A stretch of 64,000 nucleotides of DNA from Nocardia rhamnosiphila NBRC 108938 (lineage in GTDB: Bacteria > Actinomycetota > Actinomycetes > Mycobacteriales > Mycobacteriaceae), in the NCBI RefSeq assembly GCF_000720425.1, contig NZ_JOAJ01000015.1, positions 1 through 64,000 of the forward strand, given 5' to 3'. Under the pieces are notes generated by a model, which saw only the letters and a list, made by a program, of their open reading frames with translations, was not told the origin of the DNA and made no database searches. Position numbers and translations under genes: made by a program. Shown here in pieces: positions 1 to 9,331 of the stretch. Every line of letters begins with the position of its first letter. Positions within the stretch are counted from its first letter, which is position 1.

Positions 1-14
1 GAGGGCTTACCAAA
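1..14 (+). rRNA. Probable extreme 3' end of 23S rRNA (partial)
   Basis: The first dozen bases resemble the pairing 3' end of actinobacterial 23S rRNA, which precedes a short spacer and 5S rRNA. The rest lies outside the window, so the exact end is uncertain. The next ~120 bases are spacer with a small hairpin (CCGGAAAACATTTCCGG). Confidence 0.4.
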
Positions 15-136
15 CGAAGATTGCTACGCGTCCACTGTGCAGTATCTGAAACAACACACAGATACAGAAGACACCACACACACCGGAAAACATTTCCGGG
101 AAGGGTGGGTGGCTCTCTGTGGATAGTTTCATAGAG

Positions 137-254
137 TTACGGCGGTTATAGCGGCAGGGAAACGCCCGGTCCCATTCCGAACCCGGAAGCTAAGCCTGCC
201 AGCGCCGATGGTACTGCACTCGACAGGGTGTGGGAGAGTAGGACACCGCCGGAA
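137..254 (+). rRNA. rrf: 5S ribosomal RNA
   Basis: The sequence matches actinobacterial 5S rRNA along its length. The terminal helix arms (ACGGCGG at the start, CCGCCG at the end), the conserved CCCATTCCGAACCCGG loop region and the GAGAGTAGGACACCG 3' arm are all visible. It is the last gene of the rRNA operon and is followed at once by a strong palindromic terminator. Ends are set by helix pairing and may be off by one or two bases. Confidence 0.95.
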
Positions 255-263
255 CATATTTCC

Positions 264-297
264 CTTCAGGGGGCCCACAATTGTGGGCCCCCTGAAG
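264..297. terminator. Perfect 34-bp palindrome, rRNA operon terminator
   Basis: Two 17-base arms (CTTCAGGGGGCCCACAA and its exact complement) form an uninterrupted palindrome ten bases after the 5S gene. The following TGGTTTTCG gives a weak U-run. The position and strength fit a factor-independent terminator of the rRNA operon. Confidence 0.85.
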
Positions 298-299
298 TG

Positions 300-866
300 G
301 TTTTCGAGGCCTTTTATTCTCGCGGTTCGCCTCTCGGTGACGAAATATCCGTTCGGACAGCGGATATTGTGCATGCGAGCGAGCGAACTGCCGCAGCAGG
401 CCACACGATCTTCCACCACCTGATTTCGCGTACCGGCCGGATATCGGCGGGCATGCCCTCCAGCTCTGTTGGGCGCGTGCGATTCACGGTGTTCCGGGGC
501 TGCCCGGGTTGCGGCGTTGCTGGTTTCTCATCCGCGAGGTCTGGCCGGCCGGAACCATGTTTCGTTCTCCTCCTGGACAACGACGGGTATTGCGACGTCC
601 AGATCTCGCTGGATGGCCGTCGGCAGAACGAGCTGATGGCCGAGTGATCGGCGGGCGGTCTGCACCCGATAGGCAGTGCCGGCCCTCGATCATCTCAGCG
701 ATGTGGTGGTTCATCGGTGGCACGGTCTGCACTGGCAGAAGCACGGCAGTCGTGGGAACGTGCGCCCGGACTCGCTCGGCCGATGGAAATTCCGCTCCTG
801 TGGAAGTGGCGACGGGCAGACCTCCGCTGTGATCGGTGGGCGGCGGTAGCGCCTAGACTCTGCCGG
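300..866. other. Intergenic, no supported gene
   Basis: This 567-base stretch separates the rRNA terminator from nucS. Open frames exist on both strands, but none has a recognisable domain, a convincing ribosome binding site or normal composition. It may hold a decayed gene and the nucS promoter. I see no repeat or structural RNA. Confidence 0.5.
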
Positions 867-1553
867 ATGCGACTCGTGATTGCACGGTGCCAGGTCGACT
901 ACGTGGGGCGGTTGACCGCTCACCTGCCGATGGCCCGCCGGCTGCTGATGATCAAGGCGGACGGGTCGGTGCTGGTCCATTCCGACGGGGGTTCGTACAA
1001 GCCGTTGAACTGGATGAGCCCGCCCTGCTGGTTGGACGAGCGGCAGCCGGACGCGGCCGCCGCGCAACTGAAGGCGCTGTGGGTTGTCAGCAACAAGGCG
1101 GGGGAGGAACTGCGGATCGGGATCGAGGAGATCGAGCACGACTCCAGTCACGAGCTGGGCGTGGATCCCGGGCTGGTGAAGGACGGGGTGGAAGCGCATC
1201 TGCAGGAACTACTGGCCGAGCACGTGGAAACCCTCGGTGCCGGATACAGCCTCGTCCGGCGGGAGTACATGACGGCGATCGGGCCGGTGGATCTGCTGTG
1301 CCGTGACGCGGACGGAGGAACCGTGGCCGTGGAGATCAAGCGCCGGGGCGAGATCGACGGAGTCGAACAGCTCACCCGGTACCTGGAGTTGCTGAATCGG
1401 GACCCGTTGCTGACGCCGGTTGCCGGAGTGTTCGCGGCACAGCAGATCAAGCCCCAGGCGCGTACGCTGGCCGAGGATCGTGGGATCCGCTGCCTGACCC
1501 TGGATTACGACGCCCTACGTGGGACCGAGAGCAACGAATTCCGCCTCTTCTAG
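867..1553 (+). CDS. nucS: Mismatch-specific endonuclease NucS/EndoMS
   Basis: This 228-residue protein is the actinobacterial and archaeal enzyme that cuts both strands at mismatches and takes the place of MutS/MutL repair. The N-terminal part is the DNA-binding and dimerisation domain. The C-terminal part is a RecB-like nuclease with a PD-(D/E)XK core: Asp142 (GPVDLL), Glu156 and Lys158 (VAVEIKRRG). The last residues (NEFRLF) fit the C-terminal motif through which the enzyme contacts the beta sliding clamp. The ATG at 867 gives the usual family length of about 226 residues. It is followed ten bases later by a small conserved gene, probably co-transcribed. Confidence 0.97.
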   Translation: MRLVIARCQVDYVGRLTAHLPMARRLLMIKADGSVLVHSDGGSYKPLNWMSPPCWLDERQPDAAAAQLKALWVVSNKAGEELRIGIEEIEHDSSHELGVDPGLVKDGVEAHLQELLAEHVETLGAGYSLVRREYMTAIGPVDLLCRDADGGTVAVEIKRRGEIDGVEQLTRYLELLNRDPLLTPVAGVFAAQQIKPQARTLAEDRGIRCLTLDYDALRGTESNEFRLF

Positions 1554-1563
1554 ACTTGGGGTC

Positions 1564-1869
1564 ATGCCACGACGAAATCCGCGCAGCGCGCGCTCCCGGG
1601 CGGAGCCGTCGCGGACCGGTGGCGGGCTCGGCGACGTCTATCGGCGGACCGAACCGGGGCCGGACGGGGACGAGTACATCGTCCGTACGGTGCCGGGGGC
1701 GCGTGCGATGAAACGGTACCGCTGTCCGGGCTGCGACCACGAGATCATGCCGGGGGTGCCGCATGTGGTGACCTGGCCGGTCGGCAGCGGTGAGACGGAC
1801 CGGCGGCACTGGCACGGTGGCTGCTGGAAGGGCCGGGGGACCCGGGGGATCACCCGTCGGTGGTCCTAG
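1564..1869 (+). CDS. Small conserved actinobacterial zinc-finger-like protein
   Basis: This basic 101-residue protein carries a central YRCPGCDHEI motif, then PHVVTWP, then RRHWHGGCW. The CxxC with downstream His and Cys looks like a zinc-binding knuckle. Homologues next to nucS in streptomycetes and relatives are often labelled ATP/GTP-binding protein, but no nucleotide-binding motif is visible here. The start ten bases after nucS suggests an operon and perhaps a link to nucS function, which is inference. Confidence 0.75.
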   Translation: MPRRNPRSARSRAEPSRTGGGLGDVYRRTEPGPDGDEYIVRTVPGARAMKRYRCPGCDHEIMPGVPHVVTWPVGSGETDRRHWHGGCWKGRGTRGITRRWS

Positions 1870-2186
1870 CGGTGACCCCGCGCCGCTGCGCCCTTCGCGG
1901 CGGTGACAGGACTGCGGTCCGGGTGGGGTGGCCGAGTCGGTGCGCCCGCCCAGTGCGCCGGCGCCGGTGGCCGGCCGCTGGATATCTGCCGGTGTCCGTG
2001 TGACGGACGACCGGCTATCCGGGACCGTCCCCGGTTCGAGTACCAGGTCGGTCCCGTGCAGGACCTCTCGGCCGGTGTCGTAGGCGAAGAGGCCGGTCGC
2101 CGGATATGAGGAAGGCCGCCCCGGTTGGGGCGGCCTTCGGATCTGTTCTGGTGTTCGGTTGTCGCCGTGTACGTCCCGACAGCAGC
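1870..2186. other. Convergent intergenic region with terminator
   Basis: This region lies between the nucS operon and the minus-strand coiled-coil gene. Apart from the hairpin at 2112-2137 I find nothing supported; the short open frame near 1903-2109 has no recognisable features. Confidence 0.5.
2112..2137. terminator. Bidirectional hairpin terminator
   Basis: An 11-bp perfect stem (AAGGCCGCCCC and complement) with a GGTT loop sits between convergent genes. It reads the same on both strands and probably ends both transcripts. Confidence 0.8.
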
Positions 2187-3203
2187 TCAGCGGCTGATGT
2201 CGGCGTTCTCGCGTTCTTCCTCGACGATATCGTCGGACTCGTCCTCGGAGCTCAGCTCGGGGATGGCCTTCTGACGCGGGCCGTTCACAGACTTGTTGCC
2301 CTGACCGCTGCCGATGGACTTACGCGGCTGCTCGGGCACACCGTCGAGCAGTTCGCTCTCCCGGTTGACGGCCGCGAGCATGGCCGGCACCGAATCGAGC
2401 TGGCCGCGGATACCGAGCAGCTGGGCCAGGACCCGGCCACGCAGTACGCGCATCTCCTCGGCGAGTTCCTTCGCGTGCGCGATCTTGCGCTCGGAGGTCT
2501 GGGTCGCCGAGGTGATGAGGCGGTTGGCCTCGTCGGTGGCGTCCTTGATCCGCTGGGCGGCCTCGGCGCGGCTGGTGGCCTCCAGCTCTTCCATGGCCCG
2601 GGTCAGCTTGGTGCGCCGCTCGGCCATGGTGACCTCGAAGTCCTGCTGGTTGGCCTTGCGCTTGGCCTCGGACTCCTTGGCCAGTCGCTCGGCGTCGGCC
2701 TGCGCGGCATCGATGATCTTCGCGGATTCGGTACGAGCATTCGCCAGCGTCTGCTCGTATTCGATTTCCAGCGCTTCGCGCTTTTCCTTGGTTTCGGCAA
2801 GCAGTGATTCGTATTTACCGCGCATTTCGGTGGCCTGCTGCTCGGCGATGGAAACCATCTCGGCGGCTTCGGCCTGGGCGAGGGCGCGAACCTCGGACGC
2901 CTCGTCCGAGGCCAATCGCAACATGCGGGAGATGCGGTCGCTCATCCCCTCCGCGGTGGTCGGCGGTACGGACAGCCGGTCGACTTCCTTGCGGAGTTCG
3001 TCGATTTCGTCGCGGGCGTCTTCCAGCTGACTGGCGAGGTTCCGGGCCTGGGCGGCGGCGGCGTCGCGGTCGGTGGCGGTAACCCGCAACTCGGCATCGA
3101 AGCGGTCGAAATAGTTACGCACCTCGTCTTGCGCATAACCCTTGCGCACAACGGTGAAGGGCAGCGCAACGAAGCGATTGCGATCGGACTCGGGTGACGA
3201 CAT
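2187..3203 (-). CDS. DivIVA-like coiled-coil protein
   Basis: This 338-residue protein begins with a short DivIVA-type segment (LPFTVVRKGYAQDEVRNYFD, roughly residues 15-34). That part is followed by a long uninterrupted coiled coil rich in Ala, Glu, Arg and Gln to about residue 270, then a charged, disordered acidic tail. The head resembles actinobacterial polar or cytoskeletal proteins of the Wag31/FilP class, and the architecture matches the M. tuberculosis coiled-coil structural protein Rv1682. It probably acts in polar growth or as a cytoskeletal scaffold, which is inference. The ATG at 3203 is preferred over a TTG three codons upstream. It stands alone, divergent from nothing and convergent with the nucS operon. 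Confidence 0.8.
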   Translation of the reverse strand: MSSPESDRNRFVALPFTVVRKGYAQDEVRNYFDRFDAELRVTATDRDAAAAQARNLASQLEDARDEIDELRKEVDRLSVPPTTAEGMSDRISRMLRLASDEASEVRALAQAEAAEMVSIAEQQATEMRGKYESLLAETKEKREALEIEYEQTLANARTESAKIIDAAQADAERLAKESEAKRKANQQDFEVTMAERRTKLTRAMEELEATSRAEAAQRIKDATDEANRLITSATQTSERKIAHAKELAEEMRVLRGRVLAQLLGIRGQLDSVPAMLAAVNRESELLDGVPEQPRKSIGSGQGNKSVNGPRQKAIPELSSEDESDDIVEEERENADISR

Positions 3204-3289
3204 GGCCAACAAACTACAGCCTGAGACCTGCGCATGGTGAGCCGACCGGGAATGTTATCGGAGCGTCTCCTTACAGCCCGATCTCGAGA

Positions 3290-3763
3290 CTAGTGCGTAA
3301 CATTCGGATCCGGTTCCAGTAACTCGACCAGCACACCGCCAGCATCCTTCGGATGGACGAAATTGATACGGGAGTCGGCGGTTCCGCGCCGCGGCGCCTC
3401 GTACAGCAGGCGCATGCCGCGATCACGTAGATATGCGGAAACGGCTTCGATATCGGTGACCCGGAAGGCGAGCTGCTGCAGACCCGGGCCGCTGCGATCG
3501 ATGAATTTCGCGATGGTGGAGGTGTCGTCGAGCGGAGCCAGCAACTGCAGAGCAGTCGAATCGTCCTCGGCGGCGGGCGCGGACAGCATCGCTTCCTGAA
3601 CGCCCTGTTCCTCGTTGACCTCCCGGTGGGTTTCGACCAGGCCGAGATTCTCCGCGTACCAGGCGACGGCGGTGTCCAGGTCGGGGACGGCGATACCGAC
3701 ATGGTCGACCGCGACGATGTAGTCGGCGGGGATGAATTCTGATGACGGGGTAGCGGTGCTCAC
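3290..3763 (-). CDS. mce: Methylmalonyl-CoA epimerase
   Basis: This 157-residue protein of the VOC/glyoxalase fold interconverts (R)- and (S)-methylmalonyl-CoA in propionyl-CoA use. Two VOC half-modules are visible: VDHVGIAVPDLDTAVAWY near the N terminus and the FRVTDIEAV half further on. The metal ligands are the His of VDHVG and the Glu of VLVELLEP near the end. The GTG start at 3763 has an AAGG just upstream and gives normal family length. It is divergent from the thiolase gene, the same pairing as Rv1322A-fadA4 in M. tuberculosis. The symbol is unrelated to the mce (mammalian cell entry) operon further along. Confidence 0.93.
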   Translation of the reverse strand: MSTATPSSEFIPADYIVAVDHVGIAVPDLDTAVAWYAENLGLVETHREVNEEQGVQEAMLSAPAAEDDSTALQLLAPLDDTSTIAKFIDRSGPGLQQLAFRVTDIEAVSAYLRDRGMRLLYEAPRRGTADSRINFVHPKDAGGVLVELLEPDPNVTH

Positions 3764-4327
3764 CCTTCGAAAGTAGCGCGTTCCACCCTGCCGCGGTCGC
3801 GTACCCACCCGGATCGGGGTCGATAGAGGGCGGCTGCCCTCAAATCTTGCCGAGGTGATCTGCGCATCCCTGCACGCCGATCCGGGGAGACCGCAGGCTA
3901 CCGTGGAGTAGTCCGCGCCGCGCGTCGCTTTCGGGTTACACGCGGATCGCGGGGTCGCATCGCGCGCGTCCCGGGCCGAGCCCGAGAGCCGGGCGAGACC
4001 GTTCCCGGGCCGGTCACCTGTGTGATCGGAGCCCGCGCCGGGGCGGAGCGACAGGGTGGAAGAGCGCGGCAGCGGTCGGAGGTCGGTGGTCGTGAGCACT
4101 TACCGTGCGGCTGCTCGGCGCGCACGACCACCCGCACTTTCCGTCTTCTCCGGACGGCCGGCATCCACGGTCGAGGGCCGCCCCGTGCTGGAACGCCGGA
4201 GTGGGAGAACCAGGGTCACGAGGACCCCGGCCCTGCCGAAGGCGGGGCAAATGAACACAGCCCGGGGTCCCGAGGGGCCCCGACCCCGCGCCGCCGAAGG
4301 CGACGCAACAGATACAGGAGGCTCGTC
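3764..4327. other. Divergent intergenic region
   Basis: This 564-base stretch lies between epimerase and thiolase and probably contains both promoters. It is very GC-rich, and open frames run through it on both strands only because stop codons are rare. No conserved protein, repeat or RNA is recognised. Confidence 0.5.
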
Positions 4328-5506
4328 GTGACCAACTCTGTGATCGTGGCCGGTGCGCGTACCCCGATCGGCCGGCTGCTGGGCGGTCTGAAGGATTTCA
4401 GCGGATCGGATCTGGGTGGGTTCGCGATCGCCGCGGCGCTCGAAAAGGCCGGTGTCCGGGGCGACCAGGTGGACTACGTGATCATGGGCCAGGTGCTCAC
4501 CGCGGGTGCGGGACAGATTCCGGCCCGGCAGGCGGCGGTGGCGGGCGGTATCCCGATGGATGTGCCCGCGCTGACGCTGAACAAGGTGTGTCTGTCCGGG
4601 ATCAACGCGATCGCGCTGGCGGATCAGCTCATCCGGGCCGGGGAGTACGAGATCGTGGTGGCCGGTGGGCAGGAATCGATGAGCCGCGCCCCGCATATGC
4701 TCGAGAAGAGCCGCGAGGGATTCAAATACGGTGACGTGACTCTGCGCGATCACATGGCCTACGACGGGCTGCACGATATCTTCACCGACCAGGCGATGGG
4801 CGCGCTCACCGAGCAGCGCAACGACACCGACCCGATCACCCGGGCCGATCAGGACGCGTTCGCCGCGGCGTCGCATCAGCGCGCGGCCGCCGCCTGGAAG
4901 AACGGGATCTTCGACGACGAGGTGGCCCCGGTGGAGGTGCCGCAGCGTAAGGGTGATCCGGTCGTGGTGCGGCAGGACGAGGGGATCCGGGCCGATACCA
5001 CCGCGGAATCGCTGTCCAAGTTGCGCCCGTCGTTCCGCAAGGACGGGACGATCACCGCCGGGTCGGCTTCGCAGATCTCCGACGGCGCGGCCGCGGTGGT
5101 CGTGATGAGCAAGGCCAAGGCGGAAGAGCTGGGGCTGAGCTGGATTGCCGAGATCGGTGCGGCGGGTGTGGTGGCCGGTCCCGATTCGACCCTGCAGGAC
5201 CAGCCGGCCAATGCGATCGCCAAGGCCTGCGCCAAGCAGGGTATCGACCCGGCCGATCTGGACCTGGTGGAGATCAACGAGGCCTTCGCGGCGGTCGGTA
5301 TCGCCTCGACTCGCAAGCTCGGGATCGATCCGGCGAAGGTGAACGTCAACGGCGGCGCCATCGCGGTCGGGCATCCGCTCGGGATGTCGGGCGCGCGGAT
5401 CGTGCTGCATCTGGCGCTGGAGTTGAAGCGCCGCGGCGGTGGGATCGGCGCGGCCGCGCTGTGCGGTGGCGGCGGCCAGGGTGATGCGCTGATCGTCAAG
5501 GTGTAG
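4328..5506 (+). CDS. fadA4: Acetyl-CoA acetyltransferase (thiolase)
   Basis: This 392-residue thiolase catalyses the reversible condensation of two acetyl-CoA to acetoacetyl-CoA. All catalytic residues are in place: Cys88 (NKVCLSG), His349 (AVGHPLG) and Cys379 (ALCGGGGQG). The GTG start at 4328 is chosen because AGGAGG sits ten bases upstream and the protein then begins like the family ([14 protein letters not shown]). An in-frame extension upstream is low-complexity and not believed. It probably serves short-chain fatty acid or polyhydroxyalkanoate metabolism. The placement next to methylmalonyl-CoA epimerase fits fadA4. Confidence 0.95.
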   Translation: MTNSVIVAGARTPIGRLLGGLKDFSGSDLGGFAIAAALEKAGVRGDQVDYVIMGQVLTAGAGQIPARQAAVAGGIPMDVPALTLNKVCLSGINAIALADQLIRAGEYEIVVAGGQESMSRAPHMLEKSREGFKYGDVTLRDHMAYDGLHDIFTDQAMGALTEQRNDTDPITRADQDAFAAASHQRAAAAWKNGIFDDEVAPVEVPQRKGDPVVVRQDEGIRADTTAESLSKLRPSFRKDGTITAGSASQISDGAAAVVVMSKAKAEELGLSWIAEIGAAGVVAGPDSTLQDQPANAIAKACAKQGIDPADLDLVEINEAFAAVGIASTRKLGIDPAKVNVNGGAIAVGHPLGMSGARIVLHLALELKRRGGGIGAAALCGGGGQGDALIVKV

Positions 5507-5584
5507 ACCGCCCGGTTTGTCTCGTGTGACCGGTGTGACCGGTTCGACTACGACACCGTGTAGTGGCTAGTGCACAATGGGCGC

Positions 5585-5953
5585 ATGAACTTCCTTGGTC
5601 TGGGTACCGTTGCCGGCAGGTTCCGCTTCTTCGCAGTGCTCGAAGCACTGTCCTGGCTCGGCCTGCTGGTGGGAATGGCGTTCAAGTACCTCCCCGCGGA
5701 GGGCAACGAGATCGGCGTGAAGATCTTCGGCCCGGTGCACGGCGGCATCTTCGTCCTGTTCTTGCTGACGGCACTGCTGGCCGCGCGTGAGCTCGAATGG
5801 AACTGGAAGACCACGGTGCTGGCGCTGCTGTCCAGTATTCCGCCGTTCTTCACGGTCATCTTCGAAGTGTGGGCCGTACGCACCGGCAAGCTGGGTGAGC
5901 TGAGTGCGGTCGGCGCCACCGAGTCCCCGCAGACCCTCGCGGCTTCTTCGTGA
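5585..5953 (+). CDS. DUF3817 integral membrane protein (first copy)
   Basis: This 122-residue protein has about three membrane segments: FFAVLEALSWLGLLVGMAFKY, then GPVHGGIFVLFLLTALLAA, and a third near WKTTVLALLSSIPPFFTVIFEV. The RFRFFAVLEALSWLGL opening and the HGG motif are typical of DUF3817. The function is unknown. It ends 13 bases before the thioredoxin-like gene, suggesting one transcript. A second DUF3817 gene lies at 20088. Confidence 0.85.
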   Translation: MNFLGLGTVAGRFRFFAVLEALSWLGLLVGMAFKYLPAEGNEIGVKIFGPVHGGIFVLFLLTALLAARELEWNWKTTVLALLSSIPPFFTVIFEVWAVRTGKLGELSAVGATESPQTLAASS

Positions 5954-5966
5954 CAAACTGGACCCT

Positions 5967-6866
5967 GTGACTCGACCAGCATCCCGTCGTCCTTCACCCG
6001 CCGTAGCCGCCGCCATGTCCGGGGCGGTGGATCTGTCCGCTCTGAAGCAGCCGCCGGCGGGTGCGCCGGCCGCCGCGGGCGACCATACGGTCACCGAGGC
6101 GGATTTCGAGACCAAGGTGCTGCGCCGCTCCGCCCAGGTACCGGTCGTGGTGGCGCTGTACTCCCAGCGCAGTCCCGGCAGCATCGAACTGGTCCAGCTA
6201 CTGGAGCGGCTCGTGGGCGAGGCCGACGGCACCTGGGATCTCGCCGCCGTCGAAGCCGAGAGCAATATGCGGATCGCGCAGGCCTTCGGCGTCCAGGGCA
6301 TCCCGACGGTGATCGCGGTCGCGGGCGGGCAACCGCTCGCCGATTTCCAGGGCAACCAGCCCGAAGCGCAGGTCTCGCAATGGCTGACCGCCGTCGTGCA
6401 GGCGGTGGAGGGCAAACTCGAGGGCGACCCGAGCGCGGCGCCACAGGAGCCGCCCGCCGATCCCCGGTTCGCGGCGGCGGAAGCGCTGCTCGAACAAGGC
6501 GACCTCGCGGGAGCGGAATCGGCCTACGAATCGATCGTCGAGCAGGAACCCGGTAACTCCGAGGCCAAAGCGGCGCTGCGGCAGGTGAAGTTCCTGCGCC
6601 GGGCGCAGGACCTCCCGGAATCGGCGATCGCCACCGCCGACGCGGACCCCGGCAATGTCGCGGCCGCGCTCGACGCCGCCGATGTGGAACTCTTCCAGCA
6701 GCAGCCCGAGGCCGCGTTCGACCGGCTCATCGCACTGGTCGCCCGGACCGCCGGGGACGAACGCACCACGGTCCGGACCCGCCTGCTGGAACTGTTCGAA
6801 CTCTTCGACCAGGCCGAGCCGTTCGTCGTGGCGGCCCGCCGCAAACTGGCAACCGCCCTGTACTGA
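5967..6866 (+). CDS. Thioredoxin-fold/TPR protein, CnoX (YbbN)-like
   Basis: This 299-residue protein has a thioredoxin-like domain at about residues 45-150 and a helical TPR-type domain to the end. The usual CxxC is replaced by SxxS (YSQRSPGS), so it cannot act as a thiol oxidoreductase. The layout matches E. coli YbbN/CnoX, a holdase, and M. tuberculosis Rv1324. The GTG at 5967 is the most likely start since it follows the previous gene by 13 bases. Chaperone activity is inferred from the family. Confidence 0.88.
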   Translation: MTRPASRRPSPAVAAAMSGAVDLSALKQPPAGAPAAAGDHTVTEADFETKVLRRSAQVPVVVALYSQRSPGSIELVQLLERLVGEADGTWDLAAVEAESNMRIAQAFGVQGIPTVIAVAGGQPLADFQGNQPEAQVSQWLTAVVQAVEGKLEGDPSAAPQEPPADPRFAAAEALLEQGDLAGAESAYESIVEQEPGNSEAKAALRQVKFLRRAQDLPESAIATADADPGNVAAALDAADVELFQQQPEAAFDRLIALVARTAGDERTTVRTRLLELFELFDQAEPFVVAARRKLATALY

Positions 6867-7167
6867 GTTTATGTCGACGCCTCCGGCGCCGCGGGGGTCG
6901 AGGCCCCTTCGCCCCGCCGTTTCGGCCTCGAGACTCGAGCCTTCGGCTCATGCGCTTTCGAGGCCTGAACGGCGGGACAGGCCTCGACCCTTTCAGGGCC
7001 TCGTAAGACTCGGCACCGAGAGGGTGACCGGCATGGTGGATGCCGACGCAATCGCATGAGTCGGGGTTTAGCGGATCGCCGCCCGAGATCTCTCGGATTC
7101 TCTGACGTTCTCAGGGCTTCGTCGGCTCGGCGCTGGTGGTCGTGACTGTCCGGGGAGGTGCGGTTGT
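6867..7167. other. Convergent intergenic region with nested palindrome
   Basis: This is the gap between the TPR gene and the end of glgB. The main content is the nested inverted repeat at 6895-6990, described separately. No gene is supported. Confidence 0.6.
6895..6990. repeat. Nested inverted repeat, possible terminator or REP-like element
   Basis: Outer arms GGGTCGAGGCC (6895-6905) and GGCCTCGACCC (6980-6990) are exact complements. Inside them, CCGCCGTTTCGGCCTCGA and TCGAGGCCTGAACGGCGG pair imperfectly around an AGACTCGAGCCTTCGGCTC core. The whole can fold into one long rod of about 95 bases between convergent genes. It may end both transcripts, or it may be one copy of a dispersed palindromic repeat. 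Confidence 0.7.
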
Positions 7168-9324
7168 TCAGGGGCGCGGGGTCAGCCAGATCACGCTGAG
7201 CGGGCCCAGCGTGAGCGCGGCCGACGCGGGACGGTCGTGGCGGCTGACCGGGTCGGCGTGTACCACGCCGAGATTTCCCGAGCCGGTGCCGCCGTATTCG
7301 AGCGCGTCGGTGTTCAGGATTTCTGTCCAGTGCCCGGCGGCGGGCAGGCCGATCCGGTAGTCACGGTAGGTGGCGCCGGAGAAATTGCAGATACAGGCGA
7401 CCGTGCTGCCGTCGGCGCCGTGGCGGAGGAACGCGAGAACGTTGGACTCCCGGTCGTCTGCGGTGATCCAGGAGTGGCCGCCGGGGGTGGTGTCCTGGCT
7501 CCAGAGCGCGGGATGGTCGCGATAGACCCGGTTGAGGTCGGCCACCAGCAGCTGGATACCGCGGTGCAACGGATTATCGAGTTCGTGCCAGTCGAGACTG
7601 TGGTCGTGCCACCATTCGCGGTAGTGCCCGAACTCCTGGCCCATGAACAGCAGTTGCTTACCCGGGTGGGCCCACATGTAGGCGAGCAGTGCGCGGACCC
7701 CGCCGGCTTTGGTGAACTCGTCGCCGGGCATCCGGGTCCACAGTGTGCCTTTGCCGTGCACGACCTCGTCATGGCTGATGGGTAGGACATAGTTCTCGCT
7801 CCACGCGTACATGAGCGAGAAGGTGATCTCGTTGTGGTGCCAGGTGCGGTGCACAGGGTCTCGGCTCAGATAGCCGAGAGTGTCGTGCATCCAGCCCATA
7901 TTCCATTTCATCGAGAAGCCGAGTCCGCCGACCTCGGTGGCGCGGGTGACGCCGGCCCAGGTGGTGGATTCCTCGGCGATGGTGACGACACCCGGATACG
8001 CGGTGTGCAGGCTGTCGTTGAGTTCGGTGAGGAAGGCGACGGCCTCGAGGTTCTCACGGCCGCCGTGGACATTGGGTTCCCAGCCGCCGCCGGGCCGGGC
8101 ATAGTCGAGGTAGAGCATGGCCGCGACCGCGTCTACGCGCAGGCCGTCGATATGGAACTCCTCGACCCAGAACCGGGCGTTGGCGACCAGGAAGTTACGT
8201 ACTTCGGCCCGTCCGTAGTCGAACGTGTAGGTGCCCCATTCGGGCTGTTCGCCGCGGCGCGGGTCCGGGTGTTCGTACAGGGGGGTGCCGTCGAAACGCG
8301 CCAGCGCCCAGGCGTCGCGCGGGAAATGCGCGGGAACCCAGTCGAGGATGACGCCGATACCGTGGGCGTGCATATGGTCGACGAAGGCGCGGAAATCGTC
8401 CGGGCTGCCGAAGCGTGCGGTCGGGGCGTAGTACGAAGTGACCTGATATCCCCAGGATCCGCCGAAGGGATGTTCGGCCACGGGAAGCAGTTCGACATGG
8501 GTGAAACCGAGCCCGCGTACGTATTCGCTGAGTTCGGTCGCGAGTTCGCGGTAGTCCAGTCCCGGCCGCCAGGACGCGAGGTGCACTTCGAAGACACTGA
8601 ACGGGGCACGTGCCGGATCGGTGTGGCCGCGGGCGGTGAGCCAGCCCTGATCGGTCCAGCGGTGCTCGGTCGTGGTGACGACCGACGCGGTCGCCGGTGG
8701 GACCTCGGTGGCGAACGCGACCGGGTCGGCGTGATCGGTGATCCGGCCGTCGGCCCCGTGCACCCGGTACTTGTACCGGTCACCGGGTGCCGCGCCGGGG
8801 ACGAAAACCTCCCACACCCCCGACTCCCCGAGCGAGCGCATCGGCCAGGTACCGCCCTGCCAGCGATCGAAATCGCCGAACACGGTGACGCCGCGGGCGT
8901 TCGGCGCCCAGACCGCGAAGGAGACACCGGCGACTTCACCGTCGAGACCACGATAGGTACGCGGGTGCGCGCCCAGCACCTCCCACAATCGTTCGTGCCG
9001 GCCCTCCCCGATGAGATGCAGGTCCAGCTCGCCGAGGGTGGGCAGGAAGCGGTAGCCGTCGGCGGTCACGGTGGCCGGTCGGTGGGGGTGCACGGTGACG
9101 ACGCGGTAGTCGAGGATCTCCGGGTAGGGCAGCACGGCCGTGAAGACGCCGTGCCCCAGCGAGTCCAGCGGATGATCGACGCCGCCGACCAGCACCGACA
9201 CCGATTCCGCGGCGGGTCGCAGTACTCGTACCGCGGTGCCGTCGGGGTGCGGGTGCGCGCCGAGCACCGTATGCGGGTCGGGGTGGGTGCCCGCGGCGAG
9301 GAGCAGCAGGTCGCGGCGGTCCAT
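7168..9324 (-). CDS. glgB: 1,4-alpha-glucan branching enzyme GlgB
   Basis: This 718-residue GH13 enzyme makes alpha-1,6 branches in glycogen or maltosyl-derived glucan. A CBM48-type N-terminal domain precedes the barrel. The catalytic residues are visible: the nucleophile Asp in DGLRVDAVA (about residue 396), the acid/base Glu in IAEEST (about 450) and the Asp of SHDEVVHGK (about 520), spaced as in E. coli GlgB. An ATG at 9324 or a GTG three bases upstream can start it. The gene begins a few bases after glgE ends, so the two are co-transcribed and probably form the GlgE pathway with GlgE supplying linear glucan. Confidence 0.97.
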   Translation of the reverse strand: MDRRDLLLLAAGTHPDPHTVLGAHPHPDGTAVRVLRPAAESVSVLVGGVDHPLDSLGHGVFTAVLPYPEILDYRVVTVHPHRPATVTADGYRFLPTLGELDLHLIGEGRHERLWEVLGAHPRTYRGLDGEVAGVSFAVWAPNARGVTVFGDFDRWQGGTWPMRSLGESGVWEVFVPGAAPGDRYKYRVHGADGRITDHADPVAFATEVPPATASVVTTTEHRWTDQGWLTARGHTDPARAPFSVFEVHLASWRPGLDYRELATELSEYVRGLGFTHVELLPVAEHPFGGSWGYQVTSYYAPTARFGSPDDFRAFVDHMHAHGIGVILDWVPAHFPRDAWALARFDGTPLYEHPDPRRGEQPEWGTYTFDYGRAEVRNFLVANARFWVEEFHIDGLRVDAVAAMLYLDYARPGGGWEPNVHGGRENLEAVAFLTELNDSLHTAYPGVVTIAEESTTWAGVTRATEVGGLGFSMKWNMGWMHDTLGYLSRDPVHRTWHHNEITFSLMYAWSENYVLPISHDEVVHGKGTLWTRMPGDEFTKAGGVRALLAYMWAHPGKQLLFMGQEFGHYREWWHDHSLDWHELDNPLHRGIQLLVADLNRVYRDHPALWSQDTTPGGHSWITADDRESNVLAFLRHGADGSTVACICNFSGATYRDYRIGLPAAGHWTEILNTDALEYGGTGSGNLGVVHADPVSRHDRPASAALTLGPLSVIWLTPRP

Positions 9325-9331
9325 CACGGTG

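Noticed and set aside
228..832. Open frames on both strands after the rRNA terminator
   Set aside because: No domain, no ribosome site and atypical composition; explained by high GC.
4022..4327. N-terminal extension of the thiolase
   Set aside because: Low-complexity Arg/Pro-rich and upstream of a good AGGAGG-GTG start that gives normal family length.
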